From positions 1 to 61,988 of the forward strand of contig NZ_CAKZKO010000133.1 in the NCBI RefSeq assembly GCF_937123705.1: a stretch of 61,988 nt of DNA. The letters run 5' to 3'. Source of the DNA: an uncultured Paraglaciecola sp. Its GTDB lineage: Bacteria > Pseudomonadota > Gammaproteobacteria > Enterobacterales > Alteromonadaceae. Every line of letters starts with the position of its first letter. Position 1 is the stretch's first letter. Below are positions 18,682 through 29,374 of the stretch, one piece after another. The notes under the pieces are model-generated. The model worked only from the letters and a program-made list of their open reading frames with translations, was not told where the DNA came from and did not search any database. Both the position numbers and the translations under genes were made by a program.

Positions 18682-21126
18682 ATGCCAAGGTATGTAATGG
18701 ACAAAAAGAAGCTCTCCGAAACCGACATTATCACCAAGTTTATCATGCCAGCGGTCAAAGCGGCCGGTTGGAATGTTATGACTCAAATTCGCCAAGAAGT
18801 GAAATTGCGTGATGGTAAGGTTATTGTTCGTGGCCAGCTAGGTGTGCGAAAAACGGTTAAATCTGCTGATATTGTGCTTTATCATAAACCTAATATGCCA
18901 TTGGCAATTATTGAAGCTAAGGCAAATAAGCATGAAATTGGAAAGGGGATGCAACAGGGCTTAGATTATGCTCGTTTGCTTGAAGTGCCTTTTATTTTTG
19001 CTTCAAACGGCGATGGCTTCATTTTTCATGACAAAACCAACCCCAACCAACTTGAAACGCAAATATCACTCAACGAGTTTCCTACTCCCACTCAGTTATG
19101 GCAAAAGTACTGTGCTTATCGTGGTTTCAGCGATGCTCAATTGCCTTTAATTACTCAAGACTACCATGATGATGGCAGTGGCAAAGCACCTCGTTATTAT
19201 CAACTACAGGCCATTAACAAAACCATAGAAGCGGTATCACAAGGCAAAAACCGTATGTTGTTGGTGATGGCAACAGGCACAGGTAAAACCTATACCGCCT
19301 TCCAAATCATTTGGCGTTTATGGAAGTCACGCCAGAAAAAGCGTATCTTGTTTTTGGCTGACCGAAACATATTAGTAGATCAAACCCGCATTAACGACTT
19401 TCAACCTTTTGGCCAAGCTATGACCAAAGTTACCGGCCGTAAAGTTGATCCTGCCTACGAAATCCATTTAGCATTATATCAAGCTCTCACAGGCCCAGAA
19501 GAACACCAGAAAGCCTTTAAACAAGTGGATAAAGACTTCTTTGACTTAATAGTAATTGACGAGTGCCATCGTGGCAGTGCCGCAGATGACAGCGCATGGC
19601 GTGAAATATTAGAGTATTTTAGTTCTGCTACCCAAATAGGTCTAACTGCCACACCAAAAGAAACAGAAGAAGTATCTAACATTGATTACTTCGACGAACC
19701 TGTTTACACCTATTCACTAAAAGAAGGCATTGAAGATGGCTTCTTAGCGCCGTACAAGGTAGTTAGGGTAGACCTTGATATCGACGCCCAAGGCTGGCGA
19801 CCTGAAAAAGATCAAACAGATGATAACGGCGAACTGATCGAAGATCGTATTTACAACATAAAAGACTTTGATCGCACCATAGTGATTAAAAACCGTACCG
19901 AGCTAGTAGCGCAAACTATTACCAGTTACTTGCAACGCACTGATCCAATGGCAAAAACCATCATCTTTTGTAACGACATTGACCACGCAGAGCGCATGCG
20001 TCGTGCGTTAGTTAACCTAAATCCCGAGCAAGTCGCTAAAAACGACAAATACGTGATGAAAATCACCGGCGATGATGAAATCGGCAAAGCACAACTAGAC
20101 AACTTTATTAATCCCAAAAAGGCGTATCCTGTCATTGCCACTACTTCAGAATTAATGACTACAGGTGTCGATGCTAAAACCTGTAAGTTAGTTGTGTTAG
20201 ACCAAAACATTCAATCCATGACCAAGTTCAAACAAATCATTGGCCGTGGTACACGTATCGACGATAAATACGGCAAGTTATGGTTTACCATTCTCGACTT
20301 TAAAAAAGCTACTGAGTTGTTCGCTGATGAACGTTTTGATGGCATACCCGAAAAGGTAATGGTGACTAAGCCAGAAGAAATTATTGAAGATGACGATGAC
20401 AGCTTTATTGGGGAGTTAAGCGAAGACAATGACTCCGGCACAACTGATGGCGTCAACGAACAAGAAAAAGATTACGACACAAAAGAAGTCCAACTCCGAG
20501 TTGAAATAGACAGCGACTGGGGAGAAGACGACGAGGACAAACGCTTCATTAAGTTTCAAGTATCTGGTGTAGCCGTTAAAAAAATGGCAGAGCGTGTGCA
20601 GTATTACGACAGCGATGGCAAGCTGGTGACCGAATCATTCAAAGATTACACCCGTAAAACTATTCAAAAGCAATTTACCTCGCTAGATGACTTTACCCGC
20701 AAGTGGAATGCCGCAGAGCGTAAACAAACCATTATTGATGAGTTAGCAACCGAAGGTGTTATTTGGCAAGCGTTAGAAGACGATATAAGCAAAGATCTAG
20801 ACCCCTTCGACCTTATTTGTCATGTTGCCTTCGACCAACCTCCATTAACCCGTAAAGAGCGTGCTAATAACGTTAAAAAGCGTAACTACTTCACCAAGTA
20901 CTCAGAGCAAGCACAAACAGTACTTAACGCCTTACTTGATAAGTACGCCGATTCAGGTGTAACCGAAATTGAAAGTATTCATGTACTTAAAGTTCAACCG
21001 TTCGATCAAATGGGCAAGCCTATGGAGATAGCTAAGCAAGCTTTTGGTAACCGAAAAGGATATGATCAAGCGATTACTGAGCTGGAAGCTGAACTATACA
21101 GCAATACTGAGTCAAAGTTGGCGTAA
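18682..21126 (+). CDS. hsdR: Type I restriction enzyme R subunit (EcoEI-like)
   Basis: 814 residues, the length of the short EcoEI-type HsdR rather than the ~1100 of EcoKI. An N-terminal PD-(D/E)xK nuclease (D63 in ADIVLY, E78-x-K80 in IIEAKAN) precedes the SF2 translocase: Walker A ATGTGKT (197-203), DECH box (293-296), GLTATP motif III, and the RecA2 domain with IIGRGTRID. An acidic stretch ([11 protein letters not shown], near 570-595) precedes the C-terminal helical region that docks on the methylase. It cuts unmodified DNA at a distance after ATP-driven translocation. First gene of the hsdR-DUF3800-hsdM-hsdS operon. Confidence 0.95.
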   Translation: MPRYVMDKKKLSETDIITKFIMPAVKAAGWNVMTQIRQEVKLRDGKVIVRGQLGVRKTVKSADIVLYHKPNMPLAIIEAKANKHEIGKGMQQGLDYARLLEVPFIFASNGDGFIFHDKTNPNQLETQISLNEFPTPTQLWQKYCAYRGFSDAQLPLITQDYHDDGSGKAPRYYQLQAINKTIEAVSQGKNRMLLVMATGTGKTYTAFQIIWRLWKSRQKKRILFLADRNILVDQTRINDFQPFGQAMTKVTGRKVDPAYEIHLALYQALTGPEEHQKAFKQVDKDFFDLIVIDECHRGSAADDSAWREILEYFSSATQIGLTATPKETEEVSNIDYFDEPVYTYSLKEGIEDGFLAPYKVVRVDLDIDAQGWRPEKDQTDDNGELIEDRIYNIKDFDRTIVIKNRTELVAQTITSYLQRTDPMAKTIIFCNDIDHAERMRRALVNLNPEQVAKNDKYVMKITGDDEIGKAQLDNFINPKKAYPVIATTSELMTTGVDAKTCKLVVLDQNIQSMTKFKQIIGRGTRIDDKYGKLWFTILDFKKATELFADERFDGIPEKVMVTKPEEIIEDDDDSFIGELSEDNDSGTTDGVNEQEKDYDTKEVQLRVEIDSDWGEDDEDKRFIKFQVSGVAVKKMAERVQYYDSDGKLVTESFKDYTRKTIQKQFTSLDDFTRKWNAAERKQTIIDELATEGVIWQALEDDISKDLDPFDLICHVAFDQPPLTRKERANNVKKRNYFTKYSEQAQTVLNALLDKYADSGVTEIESIHVLKVQPFDQMGKPMEIAKQAFGNRKGYDQAITELEAELYSNTESKLA

Positions 21127-21143
21127 TATAATAGGAAGGATTT

Positions 21144-21881
21144 GTGTCTTTTAGTGATTATATTGTTTATGTAGATGAGGCTGGTGATCATAGTTTAGGG
21201 TCGATCGATGCGGACTTTCCTGTTTTCGTTTTAGCATTTTGTATCTTTGACAAACGACAATATATCAATCAAACAACACCTGCGGTTCAGCAGTTTAAAT
21301 TTAACTATTTTGGTCATGACATGACTATATTGCACGAGCGGGAAATACGGAAATCTATCGAGCCTTTTAATATTTTGCAAAACCGTAATATTCGTCAAAG
21401 CTTTATGACTGATTTAAGTCAGCTGATGACTGATGCGCCATTTACTCTTGTCGCTTCTTGTATCGATAAGCAGCATTTTGTTAATCGACGAGGGAGTAAT
21501 GAAAATCCTTATCACGTTGCAATGCAATTTGGTTTAGAGCGTGTATTTTACTTTTTACAACAGCAGCAACAAGTTAATAAAAAAACACATATCGTTTTCG
21601 AATGCCGTGGTAAAAAGGAAGACAATGAACTTGAACTCGAATTTAGAAGGTTACTTGATCAAAGCCAAGTTAATGGCATGGCGGGATCGTTAGATATTAT
21701 ATTCGCGGATAAAAAAGTTAACTCAACAGGCCTACAGTTGGCAGATATGGTCGCACGACCTATTGGTAGGCATATTATGGATCCAAATCAATCAAACCGA
21801 GCATACGATATTATTGAAACAAAATTTAGAAGAAGCCCACAAGGCAACGTTAGGGGGTGGGGATTAAAGTGTTACCCCTAA
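21144..21881 (+). CDS. DUF3800 family protein inside the hsd operon
   Basis: 245 residues, starting with GTG after a strong AGGAAGGA (21133-21140), 17 bp downstream of hsdR. The N-terminal VYVDEAGDHS (D11, E12) and the late GLQLADMVARPIG (near 198-210) are the acidic motifs of DUF3800, a family with a predicted RNase H-like fold and a likely nuclease function. DUF3800 genes are common neighbours of phage-defence genes. No published role within type I R-M is known to me, so its function here is open: accessory nuclease, toxin or regulator. Confidence 0.8.
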   Translation: MSFSDYIVYVDEAGDHSLGSIDADFPVFVLAFCIFDKRQYINQTTPAVQQFKFNYFGHDMTILHEREIRKSIEPFNILQNRNIRQSFMTDLSQLMTDAPFTLVASCIDKQHFVNRRGSNENPYHVAMQFGLERVFYFLQQQQQVNKKTHIVFECRGKKEDNELELEFRRLLDQSQVNGMAGSLDIIFADKKVNSTGLQLADMVARPIGRHIMDPNQSNRAYDIIETKFRRSPQGNVRGWGLKCYP

Positions 21882-22017
21882 AAAAGCGAAAACCCCCGAG
21901 GTACTCCCCGAGGGTATGGCGCCGACCGAGCATTCCCAGTCCACTTATATTAAGTGTAAGAATTACAAGTTAACTTGTAAAGTATTAAGCGAAACAAATT
22001 CAAAATAAGAGAGTTCC
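21882..22017. other. Spacer between DUF3800 gene and hsdM with GC-rich repeats
   Basis: Contains a direct repeat CCCCGAGG (21894-21901 and 21906-21913) and, across the preceding stop codon, TTAGGGG/CCCCTAA arms. It is GC-rich relative to its surroundings, without a clean terminator. Possibly the join where the DUF3800 gene was inserted into the hsd operon. Confidence 0.3.
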
Positions 22018-23502
22018 ATGTCAGTCAGTTCAGTGATCAAATCCATTCAAGATATTATGCGTAAAGATGCCGGTGTAGATGGCGATGCCCAACGACTAGG
22101 GCAAATGTCTTGGTTACTATTCTTAAAGATATTTGATGCCCAAGAAGAAGCCCTAGAGTTTGAACTAGATGGTTCTAATGGTTCTGACAGTTACCAAGAG
22201 CCTATCCCTAGCGAATACCTATGGCGCAATTGGGCCGCAGACAACGAAGGCATAACCGGTGACGAACTACTCGAATTTGTTAACGACAAACTCTTTACTG
22301 AACTTAAAAGCCTCACTGCGCCAATTAACCTTAACCCCCGTGGCTACGTGGTTAAAGAAGCGTTCAGCGATGCCTTCAACTACATGAAAAACGGCACACT
22401 ACTACGCCAAGTGATCAACAAACTCAACGAAATAGACTTTACCGACTCACAAGAACGCCACCTATTTGGCGACCTATACGAACAAATATTAAAAGACTTA
22501 CAAAGTGCCGGTAATGCAGGGGAGTTTTATACACCGCGCGCCATTACCCGCTTTATAGTTGACCGTATCGATCCAAAACTAGGCGAAAGCATAATGGATC
22601 CCGCGTGTGGTACAGGCGGCTTTTTAGCCTGTTCGTTTGACCATGTAAAAGACAACTATGTAAAAACAGCTCTAGATCACCAAACACTACAAAAGCAAAT
22701 TCATGGTGTAGAGAAAAAACAACTCCCGCACTTACTCTGTACCACCAACATGTTACTCCACGGCATAGAAGTACCCGTACAAGTAAAACACGGCAATACC
22801 TTAAACAAGCCACTTTCAAGTTGGGACGATGAAGTAGACGTTATTGTTACCAACCCGCCATTTGGTGGCACCGAAGAAGACGGCATAGAGAAAAACTTCC
22901 CTGCTGACACCCGTACCCGAGAAACCGCTGATTTGTTTTTGCAGCTCATTGTTGAAATTCTTAAAGATGGCGGCCGCGCCGCAGTAGTATTGCCCGATGG
23001 CACCTTGTTTGGCGAAGGTGTCAAAACGAAAATCAAAAAGCTATTAACTGAAGAATGTAACCTACACACTATAGTTAGGTTACCCAACGGTGTGTTTTCA
23101 CCCTATACCGGCATTAAAACCAACATACTATTTTTCACCAAAGGTAAACCCACCGAAAAAGTATGGTACTACGAGCACCCATATCCAGAAGGGGTTAAAA
23201 ACTACAATAAAACCAAACCCATGAAGTTTGAAGAATTCCAAACCGAAATTGATTGGTGGGGCACAGAGGAAGACAGCTTTGCAGCAAGAGTTGAAACCGA
23301 ACAAGCATGGCAAGTGAGTATTGAGGACATTATTGCCCGTAACTTCAACCTCGATATTAAAAACCCACATGTTGGTGAAGTCATCAGTCATGACCCCCAA
23401 AAGTTATTGGGTGATTACGCTGAGCAACAAGCCGATATTCAAGCGCTACGTGACCAGCTCAAAGGCATTTTGACTAATGCACTTGCTGATGATGGTAAGT
23501 AG
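22018..23502 (+). CDS. hsdM: Type I R-M DNA (adenine-N6) methyltransferase subunit
   Basis: 494 residues. N-terminal HsdM helical domain (SVIKSIQDIMRKDAGVDGDA), SAM motif I DPACGTGG (194-201), and catalytic motif IV NPPF (279-282). It methylates adenine in the half-sites chosen by HsdS and, with HsdR, forms the restriction complex. It ends 2 bp before hsdS (TAG, TT, ATG), so translation is probably coupled. Confidence 0.96.
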   Translation: MSVSSVIKSIQDIMRKDAGVDGDAQRLGQMSWLLFLKIFDAQEEALEFELDGSNGSDSYQEPIPSEYLWRNWAADNEGITGDELLEFVNDKLFTELKSLTAPINLNPRGYVVKEAFSDAFNYMKNGTLLRQVINKLNEIDFTDSQERHLFGDLYEQILKDLQSAGNAGEFYTPRAITRFIVDRIDPKLGESIMDPACGTGGFLACSFDHVKDNYVKTALDHQTLQKQIHGVEKKQLPHLLCTTNMLLHGIEVPVQVKHGNTLNKPLSSWDDEVDVIVTNPPFGGTEEDGIEKNFPADTRTRETADLFLQLIVEILKDGGRAAVVLPDGTLFGEGVKTKIKKLLTEECNLHTIVRLPNGVFSPYTGIKTNILFFTKGKPTEKVWYYEHPYPEGVKNYNKTKPMKFEEFQTEIDWWGTEEDSFAARVETEQAWQVSIEDIIARNFNLDIKNPHVGEVISHDPQKLLGDYAEQQADIQALRDQLKGILTNALADDGK

Positions 23503-23504
23503 TT

Positions 23505-25352
23505 ATGACTGATATACATAACCTGATCACTGACAACATTGATGTGTGGACAAGTGCCATAAAAAAGAAATCAGCTACAGGGCGGGGCAGCAGTAAGAAA
23601 ATTGAGCTGACAGGTATCAAGAAGCTGCGTGAGCTCATTTTAGAATTGGCCGTGCGTGGCAAGTTAGTCCCACAAGATCCAAATGATGAACCCGCAAGTG
23701 TGTTACTTGTAAGAATAGCCGAAGAAAAAGCGCAGTTAATTAAAGAAGGAGTTATCAAAAAGCAAAAGCCATTGCCTGATATTACCAACGAAGCTTTACC
23801 ATTTGATTTACCAAGTGGCTGGGAATGGGGGCGTGTTGGTGAACTGTCTAAGCAGGTAACCGATGGTGTTCACCATACACCAAGGTATATTGATAAAGGT
23901 GTTCCATTTATCTCTGTAAAAGACATAGATGGGTCAACTGTAAGTTTTAATGATTGTAAGTACATATCAGAGGAGCAACATTTAGATATTAATACGAGAT
24001 GTAACCCTGAATTTGGTGATGTTTTGTTATGTAGAATTGGTACTTTAGGCCGAGCTACAATTGTTGACACTAATGAACCATTTAGTCTCTTTGTTAGTGT
24101 GGGGTTGATTAAGTTTTTTCAGTCCTATTTAACATCAAGTTATTTGCACAGAGTTTTTCATAGCCCATTATTAACTAATCAATATCAAGAAATTAAAGCA
24201 GGCGGTAGTCATACCAACAAGTTAAACCTTGGTGATATACCAAGGTTATGGATTCCGATCGCCCCACTAGCTGAACAGCACCGCATTGTGGCTAAAGTTG
24301 ATGAACTCATGGCTTTGTGTGACCAGCTAGAACAACAAACAGAACAAAGCCTTAGCGCACACCAAACCTTAGTTGAAGAGTTGTTATCTACCTTAACCAA
24401 TGACTCGGCCGACCTAACTAGTAGTAATGGTAATGGGGCAAGTGACAGCAAAAACAGCAACAGCCAAAGCGCAACACAACACAACATTCATGACTCGTTT
24501 AACGAAAACTGGCAACGCATCGCCCAGCACTTCGACCTACTATTCACCACCGAGCACAGCATAGAACAACTAAAACAAACCATCTTGCAACTAGCGGTCA
24601 TGGGCAAGCTCGTCCCACAAAACCCAAACGACGAACCTGCCAGCGTATTGCTTGAAAAGATAACCCAAGAAAAAGCCCAATTGATTGCCGACAAGAAAAT
24701 CAAAAAACAAAAGCCAATACCAGCTATTACTGATGAAGAAAAACCGTTTGAATTACCAAGTGGTTGGGAATGGACGACTTTATCTCATATTGGTTTATTC
24801 TCTGGTGGTAAAACACCTAGTAAAGCTAACTCTGATTATTGGAACGGCGACATACCTTGGGTTACACCTAAAGATATGAAAGTTGAAGAAATATTTGATA
24901 GTGAAGATCATGTTACCAAGTTAGCAATAACTGACGGTTTAGCTCAAATAGACATCGAGTCACTTTTGTTTGTAGCTAGAAGTGGAATATTGAGAAGAAA
25001 ATTTCCTGTCGCAATTACTAAGTCTGTTTGTACTGTTAATCAGGATTTAAAGGTTTTGAGCTTAATCGATAAGTCGATATCAAATTATGTTTTGCTTATG
25101 ATGAAAGGTTTTGAAATGTATATATTAGAAAACTTGACAAAGATAGGTACTACAGTTGAGAGCTTGAGGTTTGATGACTTTTCTAAACACTACTTCATTA
25201 TGCCTCCGTTAAAAGAACAACAGCGCATCGTCGCTAAAGTCGACGAACTGATGGCCTTGTGTGAACAACTCAAAGCCCGTCTAAGCGACGCCCAAACCAC
25301 CCAATTACACCTAGCCGATGCTGTGGTTGAAACTGCCTTAAGTAAGAATTAG
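23505..25352 (+). CDS. hsdS: Type I R-M specificity subunit with two target-recognition domains
   Basis: 615 residues, on the long side. Two similar halves: each begins with a helical stretch containing AVRGKLVPQDPNDEPASVLL (or AVMGKLVPQNPNDEPASVLL), then LPSGWEW and a variable recognition domain, and ends with the conserved helix EQHRIVAKVDELMALCDQL (or EQQRIVAKVDELMALCEQL). A Ser/Asn/Gly-rich linker (about 300-325) joins them. The duplicated segments are also alike at the DNA level (around 23640-23700/24590-24650 and 23812/24760), so they are potential recombination points for swapping recognition domains. The DNA specificity cannot be read from sequence. TRD segments are more AT-rich than the conserved parts, as usual for exchanged modules. 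Confidence 0.95.
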   Translation: MTDIHNLITDNIDVWTSAIKKKSATGRGSSKKIELTGIKKLRELILELAVRGKLVPQDPNDEPASVLLVRIAEEKAQLIKEGVIKKQKPLPDITNEALPFDLPSGWEWGRVGELSKQVTDGVHHTPRYIDKGVPFISVKDIDGSTVSFNDCKYISEEQHLDINTRCNPEFGDVLLCRIGTLGRATIVDTNEPFSLFVSVGLIKFFQSYLTSSYLHRVFHSPLLTNQYQEIKAGGSHTNKLNLGDIPRLWIPIAPLAEQHRIVAKVDELMALCDQLEQQTEQSLSAHQTLVEELLSTLTNDSADLTSSNGNGASDSKNSNSQSATQHNIHDSFNENWQRIAQHFDLLFTTEHSIEQLKQTILQLAVMGKLVPQNPNDEPASVLLEKITQEKAQLIADKKIKKQKPIPAITDEEKPFELPSGWEWTTLSHIGLFSGGKTPSKANSDYWNGDIPWVTPKDMKVEEIFDSEDHVTKLAITDGLAQIDIESLLFVARSGILRRKFPVAITKSVCTVNQDLKVLSLIDKSISNYVLLMMKGFEMYILENLTKIGTTVESLRFDDFSKHYFIMPPLKEQQRIVAKVDELMALCEQLKARLSDAQTTQLHLADAVVETALSKN

Positions 25353-25402
25353 TTGAGTATGCAATGTAAGTGGCAGACAACAACTAACATGGAAAGTGAA
25401 TA

Positions 25403-26788
25403 ATGGCCATAATCGATAAAAACGTTTATACGGTTGCTAACTTGCTTAAGCAACCGTTAGCGATACCGAATTACCAGCGGCCTTATAAATGGCGTGTTAA
25501 GCATGTTAATCAGTTACTTGATGATATTATCAATCACCAAACCAAGTCCTGTTATCGCTTAGGGACTGTGGTTTTGTATCAAGCGCCTAATACTGATGAA
25601 GCACCTGCAAGTGAAGATGTGCCCAAAGGGGCCTTGTCGATAGTTGATGGTCAGCAACGGTTATTAACTTTAACACTGATATGTGCTGTTATTGATGCCA
25701 GCCTAGCAGGTAATAAACATACATTTGAAAGTGGCTTGTTAGCACATTCGTTTAAATCAGCTATTAGTATTAATAACTTACAGCACAACGCTAAGGTGAT
25801 AGAAAGTCGAGTTAGTAACCTAGCCGAAAATGTACGCCAGGAATTACTCGATTTTGTTTTGCATAAGTGTGAGTTAATAGCGGTAACTTTAGATAACTTA
25901 AGTGAAGCGTTTCAGTTTTTTGACTCGCAAAATGCCCGTGGTAAAGCACTCGCGCCTTATGATTTGTTAAAGGCTTATCATTTGCGTGAAATGATGCAAA
26001 GCACTGATGAAACACAGCGTCTTAGCTATGTGCAAGCTTGGGAGCAGGGAATAAACCCTGACAACGCTATGCCAAGTTTACACACCATTATGGGTGAGTT
26101 GTTGTTTAGAATGCGCCGCTGGACAGACGGTGATAGAGGCATTCAGTTTAGCCGCCACAATATTGAGGTGTTTAAAGGGGTTAATTTAGATTCGGCTAAT
26201 TATCGTTATGTTGAGGCTATGTTAGCGTTAGATTACACAGTTGAAAAATATAACAGTGATCCTATTCGTCAATGGGATAAGCAGCATAAAAGTTATCCCT
26301 TTCAAGTTGATCAAGTGATGATTAACGGCAAGCGCTTCTTTGATTATATTCAGCATTACATCACAATGTATTTTAAACTTTTTAGTGCCGAGAGTGCATT
26401 ATTAGAAAAGGTAGTGCGTGATTTAACTGTATATCAAGGTTGCAACCGTAAAGGTGACCGGTACGTTAAAAACCTCTTCTTATGTGCTGTTATGTATTAC
26501 TACGATAAGTTTGGCGACCTTGAATTACAAAAAGCAGCACAGCTGTGTTTTATATGGAGCTATCGCTTGAGGTTAGAGCTGCAGCGTATAGGCATAGAGT
26601 CTGTCGATAATCATGCCCGTTCACGCAACGGGTTATTTAAAGTGATCAATAAAGCCATTCACCCGCAGCAGGTATTGAACATGAATATTCCTACTGTGGA
26701 ATCGGCCAAGTATAAAAACGCGCCAGCGGTTACTGATAACTTTAAAGAGTTTGGATATTTACATGGACAGACGATTAATGATAGCTAG
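25403..26788 (+). CDS. DUF262 protein (GmrS-like), first of a pair
   Basis: 461 residues. The N-terminal DUF262 (ParB/Srx-like nucleotide-binding) domain is clear: [10 protein letters not shown] (21-30) and the signature [10 protein letters not shown] with D82-GQQR86, then [22 protein letters not shown]. No DUF1524 nuclease motif is seen in the C-terminal half. It begins 50 bp after hsdS and overlaps the next DUF262 gene. In GmrSD-type systems DUF262 binds and hydrolyses NTP to drive cleavage of modified DNA, so this is a defence gene by family. Partition of roles between the two proteins is inferred. Confidence 0.85.
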   Translation: MAIIDKNVYTVANLLKQPLAIPNYQRPYKWRVKHVNQLLDDIINHQTKSCYRLGTVVLYQAPNTDEAPASEDVPKGALSIVDGQQRLLTLTLICAVIDASLAGNKHTFESGLLAHSFKSAISINNLQHNAKVIESRVSNLAENVRQELLDFVLHKCELIAVTLDNLSEAFQFFDSQNARGKALAPYDLLKAYHLREMMQSTDETQRLSYVQAWEQGINPDNAMPSLHTIMGELLFRMRRWTDGDRGIQFSRHNIEVFKGVNLDSANYRYVEAMLALDYTVEKYNSDPIRQWDKQHKSYPFQVDQVMINGKRFFDYIQHYITMYFKLFSAESALLEKVVRDLTVYQGCNRKGDRYVKNLFLCAVMYYYDKFGDLELQKAAQLCFIWSYRLRLELQRIGIESVDNHARSRNGLFKVINKAIHPQQVLNMNIPTVESAKYKNAPAVTDNFKEFGYLHGQTINDS

Positions 26789-28805
26789 TAACCAAAGTGA
26801 AAACCATGAACACTTAGATGTGTTAACTATTGCCGAATTGTTCGACCCTTCGGAGCAATACACAATCCCTATTTACCAACGTAATTATGCATGGGGTGCG
26901 ACTGAGATTGAGCAGTTAATACAAGACGTGTATGACGCTGCATTGCGCAACCAAGCAAGTGTTAGTGTAGGTGAAAGCCCTATTGATTATTTTATTGGCA
27001 GCCTAGTAGTGTATTTACGAGGTGAAGGTAGTTTTGAAACTATTGATGGTCAGCAGCGACACACTACCTTAAGCATTTTACTCGCGTTATTGAAAAATAA
27101 GGGCTGTATTGAACAACCGTTGCAGCGGGTAGAACAATCAATTCAATCTAAGCACAAACCTGAAAGCACTGACATTGCGCTAAATTTGCATTTTGATAGT
27201 AGGCCAAAATCAGCACGCACATTAACCGATTTATACAATCATCAGACTAGCATTGAACCAGAAGAACCCGCTATTCATTCAGCCTATAATATTGCAGCAC
27301 GATATTTGAGAAAAGACACGGTTGATAAAGAAAAGATAGATATATCACTTTTTAGTGATTACTTATTTAAGCAAGTAAAAATACTACGGGTGCAAGTACC
27401 TCAAGACACGGATCTAAATCATTACTTTGAAATAATGAATAATCGTGGTGAACAGTTAGAGAAGCACGAGGTTTTAAAAGCGCGAATGATGGCCCAATAC
27501 ATTGACGATGTGGACGGGCAAGCATGTTTTTCTGCAATATGGGATGCCTGCGCTAATATGCACCGCTATGTTCAGTTAGGCTTTGATACAAAGGTTCGTG
27601 ATCATATATTTGGTGAAAACTGGTCGAGTTGCCCTACGAGCTTTGAAGCGGTTAAAGCGCACTTTATTGACGCTAAGAACACCAGTGATGGCATGACACT
27701 TAGCAATATCATTAGTAACAAACAATATAGTACCCATGAAGCGTTAGAACATGAAGATTTCGAAAAGGAAGAGCGATTTAGTTCGGTAATCGACTTTCCT
27801 AATTTTTTACTACAGGTTCTTAGTGTTAGCAGTGGAAAAGACGTAGCGCTGGATGACAAACGTTTACTTGATACTTTTGGCCATACAGATGGCAAGCTTG
27901 AGATAGAGCCGACTGTTTTTATTATGCAACTTTTAAAATGTCGGATGCTTTTTGATAAGTATATTGTTAAGCGTGACTTTGATGAAAAGTGGAGCTTATT
28001 GTCTTTAGAACGGTATACAAATAACAATAAGAAAAGTTTTAGCTACATCAACACTATCGGTAAAGATGAAGATGATAGTATCAATAACCAGTTGGTTATG
28101 ATCTTGTCGATGTTTCATGTGTCATACCCAACACAGGTATATAAACATTGGTTAAGCAGCGCATTAAAGTCCTTACTGGCCTTAGCTACATCGAATGAGC
28201 TAAATGTAAGCGGTGATCGTTATCTAGCCGAATTAGAACTTTTAAGTGACCGTTTTTTCGCAAACGCTACAGGCATTGAACAAAGCATGTCGGTTGATAG
28301 TTTGTTATATGTTGATAAAGATAATGTTGAAGATGAAGAGGGTGTTGCAGCCAATCAAACGCTGCACACTGGCACAGGCGTACAAAACTTTATATTTAAC
28401 CGTTTAGACTATTTGTTATGGCAGAAGTTAAAAAGTGGTTACGACTTTAAAAGCGACGATGCTCAACTTGACATGAACTATGTTAAAGAACGCTTTGATG
28501 TGTTTCAGTTTTCATTCCGCACTTCGGTTGAACATTACTTTCCGCAAACAAACCCGTTAAGCAAAGTGACAATGAAGGACGTCGATCGTTTTGGTAATTT
28601 GTGCCTAATTACGCCAAGTAGTAATTCAAAGTTAAGTAATTACCTACCTGAAAATAAAAAACAGTATTACGCAGAAAAAGGGCGCACCGAGAGCTTAAAA
28701 CAGGCGTTTATGATGAGTTATAAAAAGTGGGCTCCAGACGAGCAAGGATTAAATAACATCAAGTCACATGAAGAAATGATGATTAAGGTTTTGTGTAAAC
28801 AGTAG
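26778..28805 (+). CDS. DUF262-DUF1524 protein (GmrSD-like nuclease), second of a pair
   Basis: 675 residues if started at ATG 26778, which overlaps the end of the first DUF262 gene by 11 bp; ATG 26763 and TTG 26751 are alternatives. DUF262 part: [10 protein letters not shown] (30-39) and [10 protein letters not shown] (D90-GQQR94), then [20 protein letters not shown]. The C-terminus carries a DUF1524-like His-Me finger: VEHYFPQ with H586, then GNLCLI (606-611) and a following Asn-rich NSKLSNY. Type IV-like restriction of modified DNA is the expected activity. The overlap with the upstream gene suggests a two-protein complex. Confidence 0.85.
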   Translation: MIASNQSENHEHLDVLTIAELFDPSEQYTIPIYQRNYAWGATEIEQLIQDVYDAALRNQASVSVGESPIDYFIGSLVVYLRGEGSFETIDGQQRHTTLSILLALLKNKGCIEQPLQRVEQSIQSKHKPESTDIALNLHFDSRPKSARTLTDLYNHQTSIEPEEPAIHSAYNIAARYLRKDTVDKEKIDISLFSDYLFKQVKILRVQVPQDTDLNHYFEIMNNRGEQLEKHEVLKARMMAQYIDDVDGQACFSAIWDACANMHRYVQLGFDTKVRDHIFGENWSSCPTSFEAVKAHFIDAKNTSDGMTLSNIISNKQYSTHEALEHEDFEKEERFSSVIDFPNFLLQVLSVSSGKDVALDDKRLLDTFGHTDGKLEIEPTVFIMQLLKCRMLFDKYIVKRDFDEKWSLLSLERYTNNNKKSFSYINTIGKDEDDSINNQLVMILSMFHVSYPTQVYKHWLSSALKSLLALATSNELNVSGDRYLAELELLSDRFFANATGIEQSMSVDSLLYVDKDNVEDEEGVAANQTLHTGTGVQNFIFNRLDYLLWQKLKSGYDFKSDDAQLDMNYVKERFDVFQFSFRTSVEHYFPQTNPLSKVTMKDVDRFGNLCLITPSSNSKLSNYLPENKKQYYAEKGRTESLKQAFMMSYKKWAPDEQGLNNIKSHEEMMIKVLCKQ

Positions 28806-29294
28806 CCCTGTAACACTGTTGGACTAAATATGATTAACAGCTATTAAAATATCCACTCAAACTGAAAGGTAACCATAGGTCACTTTTTCAAACGAACCTG
28901 TACACCTCACTAAAACAAAGCGGCTAGATGAATAATCTGTCACTTTTTTATGCCGTATTTATTAAAACAGCCCTGCTCAATCTGCAAGAGTGTTCCTCAA
29001 AATCAAGTCGATATCAACACTAGCTTTTACCCAAATAACGCTAAATTCCACATTTTGAAAATTACTTTCAGCGATGCAATTATCGAACAATTTAAGAGAC
29101 TTGATTTGTGTACAAATGTGAATTCAGAAGTAGCAATTTACTTGCTACATCTGCACTATTTGATTTAGAGCTAGAATGTGGAGATAAAATACTTATGGAT
29201 ACAGATGATTTTCCCCTATAGTGGTACCGGTAGTGGTGCTGTATTTATTTTGTAATGGATATATACTTATTTAACAATATCTTGAGTTCAATAG
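28806..29294. other. Right-hand tail of the island, no confident gene
   Basis: Holds a 72-codon frame (28950-29168) with one CxxC (CSICKS), and a second frame over 29110-29220 that reads plausibly (…LFDLELECGDKILMDTDDFPL). They could be one decayed gene with a frameshift, but I recognise neither. AGTGGTACCGGTAGTGGTG (about 29220-29238) repeats the AGTGGTA motif found beside the integrase. Confidence 0.4.
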
Positions 29295-29307
29295 TCGAGT
29301 CTCTCCA
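29295..29307. repeat. attR core (right end of island)
   Basis: Exact copy of the 13 bp at 17102-17114 inside tRNA-Leu. Beyond it the sequence no longer matches the tRNA (CCGGTAATACCA instead of TCCGCACCA), so the match ends at 13 bp. Confidence 0.75.
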
Positions 29308-29374
29308 CCGGTAATACCAAGACCTTTTTTATGGCGTTGTCAAACCTTTGGTTTAATTTTTTAAAGCTCGAAAC

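Larger units (their letters stand above)
17102..29307. mobile_element. Genomic island in tRNA-Leu(GAG): integrase plus restriction/defence cargo
   Basis: About 12.2 kb bounded by an exact 13-bp repeat, TCGAGTCTCTCCA, at 17102-17114 (inside the tRNA T-arm/acceptor) and at 29295-29307. The integrase gene lies next to the tRNA, and the cargo is hsdR, DUF3800, hsdM, hsdS and two DUF262 genes, all on the plus strand. AGTGGTA-type repeats occur near both ends (17234-17289 and about 29220-29236) and could be integrase arm sites. No transfer or replication genes are present, so it is an integrative island that would need help to move between cells. Confidence 0.85.

Noticed and set aside
21894..21913. 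Rho-independent terminator after the DUF3800 gene
   Set aside because: The CCCCGAGG copies are direct, not inverted, and no T-run follows.
22701..23400. Minus-strand ORFs of 90-128 codons inside hsdM
   Set aside because: Overlap conserved methylase motifs; no independent support.
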